Assembly: GCF_000208865.1 (NCBI RefSeq)
Contig: NC_018390.1
Span: 4,606,270 to 4,670,269 of the forward strand
From: Neospora caninum Liverpool
Lineage: Eukaryota > Apicomplexa > Conoidasida > Eucoccidiorida > Sarcocystidae
DNA length: 64,000 nt
Direction: 5' to 3'
A model generated the notes under the pieces. That model did no database searches. It was given only the letters and a program-made list of their open reading frames with translations, and was not told the origin of the DNA. The position numbers were made by a program, and so were the translations under genes. This document shows, piece by piece, positions 59,693 to 64,000 of this stretch. How positions within the stretch are numbered: the stretch's first letter is position 1; every line of letters starts with the position of its first letter.

Positions 59693-62600
59693 TTTTCAGA
59701 TTTCAAAACGAGGTCAGCGGGTGAGGAACTACATGGTAGCTACAAATTTGCCACCCCAGAACAATTTTAGTTGTCGGCCACCTTAGGTAAACGAATTCCG
59801 GGAGCGGAGCCGTTTGACGAAATCAAGGTGGCAGGTCATGGATTCCCGGCTACGCAGTCCACGGGTATTATCCTGGAGCCGCCGATGCGGTAAAAGACGC
59901 AAAATGGGAACCCAGTGAACGAGTCATGGAGATTCCTCAAAAAGCATATCGAAAGAAAACCAATTCCAATTCGATACGCAAAATGGAAAGCCACACCGTG
60001 ATTCCAAATGTGGATTTATTGTCACAGAAGGGGACCTATCTACGCGGCTCGTTTATGTCGTTTTATCCCCGACTTGCCCAAGACCTGCGGTCACATCCAT
60101 CGCGCCTCTTGTGTCGTTACAGCCGAAACAGGACAGTCTCATCGCCTCAGAGTTCCTGCAGTGGACTCGAGGAAATTCACTCACGCGTTGTTACACATGC
60201 AACGCACGTTTTAGCGGGCCTGTGAGTACACAGAAGGCTTTTGTCCGCATGAGACTTATTCAACGGAAGCGGCGGCGTGTAGATGTGCTCCAGTGGAGGC
60301 TCAGGACGATTCGCTAAAACAGATGTGCGTTCAGCAAAAGCCTACGGACGCACCTACTGAACGAATCAACAACCTCACCGGGCAGAAAAATGCGGAAAGA
60401 AAAAACGGTACCATCAGAACATGGCAGGATTCGCCTGGTCTACTCGTGTCGCTGACTGCAGAGCACGCAGCAGCGGGTGAACGCATGCAGTTCTGTTCGC
60501 CGGAACTGTCAGCAGCCTTGTTACTCCGCCGCATGCTGCATGCTGGTAAAGATTTGTCCAGCAGGGGCTTGAGTGTACTTTGGGGTACTGTCCGGTACCG
60601 GCATGCATCAACCTCAACTCGGTCTTGAGGTGTCCCAAACAGTACACGAGCGCTACGTTTTGCAATTCAACAAGTGTTGCAGCCTTTAACAGGATCCCAA
60701 AATTTCCACGGCCATTAGCGTGTCCCAGCCCTTCCTCACGTAGAGAATGCTTGATAGGGGCTGGCTGTTATCTTACTCGGCTTGTGAATATTTCTCAGCA
60801 GGTGCACGTAATCACCAAAGTGTACATGTGGAAGTGTATCAATATCTCCGTACTAGCGGCAAGAATCTGCAAAGGTAGGTGCAATGCAAGGGGAAGCAGA
60901 AGTTATGGTCTAGCGACCCCGTGTTCGATCGGCTGTGACGTGGTACTCATGATGCTCAACAAACTAGCGATGTAAAGCAGACGTCGTTGCAGAAGAACCC
61001 ACGATCAAACCTGAAGCCAAAGATAAAATCATTATGCACGAATATAGAGAAAAAAAATGCTCACGCAAACACTGAAACCTTCTGCTGGGACACTGTCGAA
61101 CAGTACCTATGTTTAGGTGAAGCTGGTTCGGGGAGTGTAGTGTAGAAGGAGCTTGGAAAAGACATATGTAAGCGACAACAGGCCATATTTATCGGTGCAC
61201 AGTAAAGAAGGTTGAAGCGAACTAGTGGATATCGCGAGAGGACAGTAGCCTTGTGTAGCCTGAACTTTCACCAGACAACTGACTGACCCTCGGCACCAAA
61301 GAAACCTGTAGCGTCTGCTCGCCTTCTAGACACTGCCCATGCCGACTTCTGTTTCATGTCTTGGTGCTTAATGCATATGGATGCCCATCTTACGGCTACA
61401 TATAGAGGCGTAAGTTCGGAAGAATATATTGGTGCATTGTCGTCGACCTGGATGTTCATAAAATCTGTCAGGGATAAAAAATTGAATAACTACATTTTTA
61501 GAATTTGAAGTGTCCGAAGGCTTCTGTTGATGAAATGTACAGACTCGTGTTCTCTGGGAACTGTTGGATACTCTCCCATCGTCTACCGATATCATCAACC
61601 CTGAAGACCAGCATCTATTGTTTTATAAGTCAGCCCCTGTTCTTATCCTGGACGGCAACTCGGAAAGACACACCGATAGGTGAGCCCATATACCTATATA
61701 CAAATATTTTGCTACCCGCTGCAACGCTACAGATTCAGAGGACGGCCTGTCTCCAGATGTTGGCTGACAGTGGGCAATGTACCCCATCGACTGAAGGGAA
61801 TAGAAGAGGGAATTCGCTCAAATCGGAAACGTGTGTCGCAAAGGAAAGCGGTATCATTCTAATACTAATAGGAGGCTGATCCGGAATGAAAACAAGTAGT
61901 GAGAAGTAACCGCCAGCAAACGTCGTTGCTGTCTGTGAGCTCTTACTGGTTTATTTGTGGAGGACTCGCCCGTCGCAACCGGAGACACCCCGAAGGAAAT
62001 TGACACGGAAAAAATCAAAGACACTTCAGAGACACACCGCCACTACGGAAACCTTTTTCAGCGCGTGGACGAACTCAATACAACGCAAATATACCAACCC
62101 ACATTAGGGAGGGAAGGACTAATACGTGATAAACAGCCTCCCAAAACGACCACTGAAGCAGAACAAATATTCCCTCCTTGCGTGCATGCGCGTTCACTAT
62201 AGCTGCAACCCAGTTATGTCGAACTCGCGGACGCAGTGTTCTTTTCGGCAAACAAGTAAAAACACGTTCATCCATATACATGTGTTTCCATCCACCGTTC
62301 GCTATATCGACGCGTCCTCAGCGAAAAGATTACATCACTGGCTTCCAAACCGTGTATTTATGGTGCAAACCCGCGTCATGTCACCGACTGTGCACCGCCG
62401 TTCGTTTGCTGCGGACTCAAACTATCGTGGTTCTTTGCCGTTGTAGAACCCTTGGAACGACATACGGCGCTCATAAGTTGCAGCTCTCCCAATCTCGAAA
62501 TAAACTTGAAAGACAATGCTAGCAACCCACGCTCCCCGGCACGAGCTGTGTGGTCCTTTGTTGCATTCATTCTCAGGCTTCTGCCGTCGGTGAACAAGAA

Positions 62601-63675
62601 AACAATGCACTAGCTTCTGTCATATTCTCCCTCTGGAATGCGTGCCTGTAAGAGTTTTCTGAATGCAAGACTTTTACTGACCCGCCGGACTGAGGTGAAG
62701 ACGGTCGCTCAAGCCTCACAAACCATGCCGCTTCGGCGTAGACTGTTGATCAACACATCCAGCAGCTGCCAAAGATCGAACTAACGATTCCGGGACTCGA
62801 TAAGTAGGTATACGCATTCCGGACAAGGAACAAATTCATTAGCCCTGGCAACTACAAGTACCCGTGGATCGTCTCCGCTGCTCATATCCTAGATACACCA
62901 TCTACCCATACGGACACTGGAAGTTCCCACGTTTTGTCCGACCCCCACAAGATGCCAGTCGGAGCCAAAAGACGCCGGAATGCAGCGACCGCCACACCCC
63001 GTGAACCTTTTTCCAGAGACGGAACTCGAAACAGGGCGTGGTGCTGTTCTCTGCTTCTGCTTCCCTCACGAGAACGTAATTTCTCGGACATTCACAGTCA
63101 AAGTTATGCCAAAGAAAGCCAGTTTACAAACTTTAGACACGGAGGCGGGCCTCATGAATGGCGGCGCCATCCCGCCCCACCCGCTTGAGAACCCAAGCAC
63201 TAACGGTAACTCGACACGAGATAGCTAGAGCGCCTGCTGCCCCTTATGTATGGGAAGAAGGCGGCGAGTACGAGAACTGAGATTCAGGTTGCGGGCCTAT
63301 ATACGGCTGCAAAGCCGTCTCCTCACGTTTCCCAAGCCTGCACACAGTAAGGTGTGTGCACTCCCTATCGTGAAGGACAGCAGAGCAGTTGGGGCTTGTA
63401 CGTCGGATTCTTCCGTTCTCGCGTTGCTAGCGAGGCACTGATTACATCCGAAAACCGGAGCGCCTCTCTGAAGCCGTCACATACTTTTCGTAACTAAAAA
63501 AAGGCCGCATAGCAATTAAACGAGACGATCGCATGCCCCGCTCTACAACGTCAAAACAATACCGAGTACCATGAGCTACCATGTTGGAACACTTTCTCAA
63601 GTCTCGGCCGCGGCCTCAGGGATTACGGGTTCCAAATACGATGCCCAGAGCCTGCTCTCATCGAGGGCAAGGTAC
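59693..63675. other. Long intergenic region upstream of COX10
   Basis: About 4 kb, moderately AT-richer than the coding blocks. Frames are all below about 130 codons, overlap on both strands and show no motif. It should hold the COX10 promoter near 59.7-60.2 kb and the 3' untranslated region of the gene ending at 63676. Confidence 0.45.
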
Positions 63676-64000
63676 TTAGTTGTTCTCGTCTTCCTCTCCT
63701 TCGGATGCCATGTCCTCACTCTCATCTTCGTCCTCCTCGTGTTGCTCAGCCTTCCGTTTCTGCCAGTTCCACGCTTCGCTCCCTTGGACTGCGCGCTGCG
63801 CCTTCAGCTTGAGAAACTCTGCATTTTTATATGGCAACACCCACACCCGACACACGGCAAGTCTATCACACGACTAGATCGGAGACGTGTAACCCAGCCG
63901 CTGCTTAGAAACGTAACAAGGGACTGCCTCGAGGCCGACGATACAATGAACCGTAGAGTTCCTGTTACCTGGATCTTTCATAAGCTGGGCAAGAGCTTGG
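63676..64000 (-). CDS. C-terminal end of an unidentified gene (5' part outside window)
   Basis: Two exons on the minus strand, 63969-64000 (running off the window edge) and 63676-63818 (stop at 63676), join in phase across a GT-AG intron. The readable 57 residues begin QALAQLMKDPEFLKLKAQRA, continue with GSEAWNWQKRKAEQ and end in an acidic tail (HEEDEDESEDMASEGEEDEN). The helical, charged pattern with an acidic end is typical of nuclear or chaperone-related proteins, but too little is visible to name it. Confidence 0.55.

Overview
The window looks like nuclear DNA from a coccidian apicomplexan of the Toxoplasma/Hammondia/Neospora type. The clues are coding exons near 55-60% GC split by introns of about 100-1000 bp, long charged low-complexity insertions in conserved proteins, multi-kilobase intergenic stretches rich in TGCATGC-like words and AT microsatellites, and an IFT81 gene (needed only for flagellated microgametes). 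The species is an inference. One 100-bp run of N (44530-44629) marks an assembly gap.

Layout. 1-699: the 3' end of a small coiled-coil gene on the plus strand. 2612-6120: a DUF1769 (UPF0590-type) protein on the minus strand, spliced from at least seven exons. 6947-9047: a protein with two predicted membrane segments, minus strand. 13527-17159: an intronless VPS51 (GARP/EARP tethering subunit). 17511-23593: a 19-exon IFT81, convergent with VPS51, whose second 5' splice site sits in a 97-98 bp tandem triplication. 25506-27729: an ankyrin-repeat protein with an acidic tail. 29994-39076: a nine-exon full-length ABCC/MRP-type transporter with a degenerate signature in its second ATPase domain. 41416-44157: a charged, probably nuclear or nucleolar protein of unknown family. 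44630-50317: a peculiar C-rich, duplicated region with a candidate minus-strand gene made of short hydrophobic exons and headed by a signal-peptide exon. 51675-54107: an intronless NOL1/NOP2/Sun RNA cytosine-5 methyltransferase. 55513-59692: COX10, the haem A pathway farnesyltransferase, with long extensions. 63676-64000: the last two exons of a gene leaving the window.

Exon structures were derived by hand: GT/AG (once GC/AG) boundaries were accepted only where the phase is kept on both sides and the joined protein keeps family similarity. IFT81, COX10, the ABC transporter and DUF1769 are well supported this way. The 44.9-50.3 kb gene is a hypothesis.

The genes do not form a pathway. They are independent housekeeping units: endosome-to-Golgi tethering, ciliary transport, membrane export, RNA modification and haem A synthesis. 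The parts that look accessory or undescribed are the duplicated membrane-protein region by the gap, the splice-site triplication in IFT81, two perfect hairpins with 8-nt loops, and the divergent active-site motifs of the methyltransferase and the transporter.
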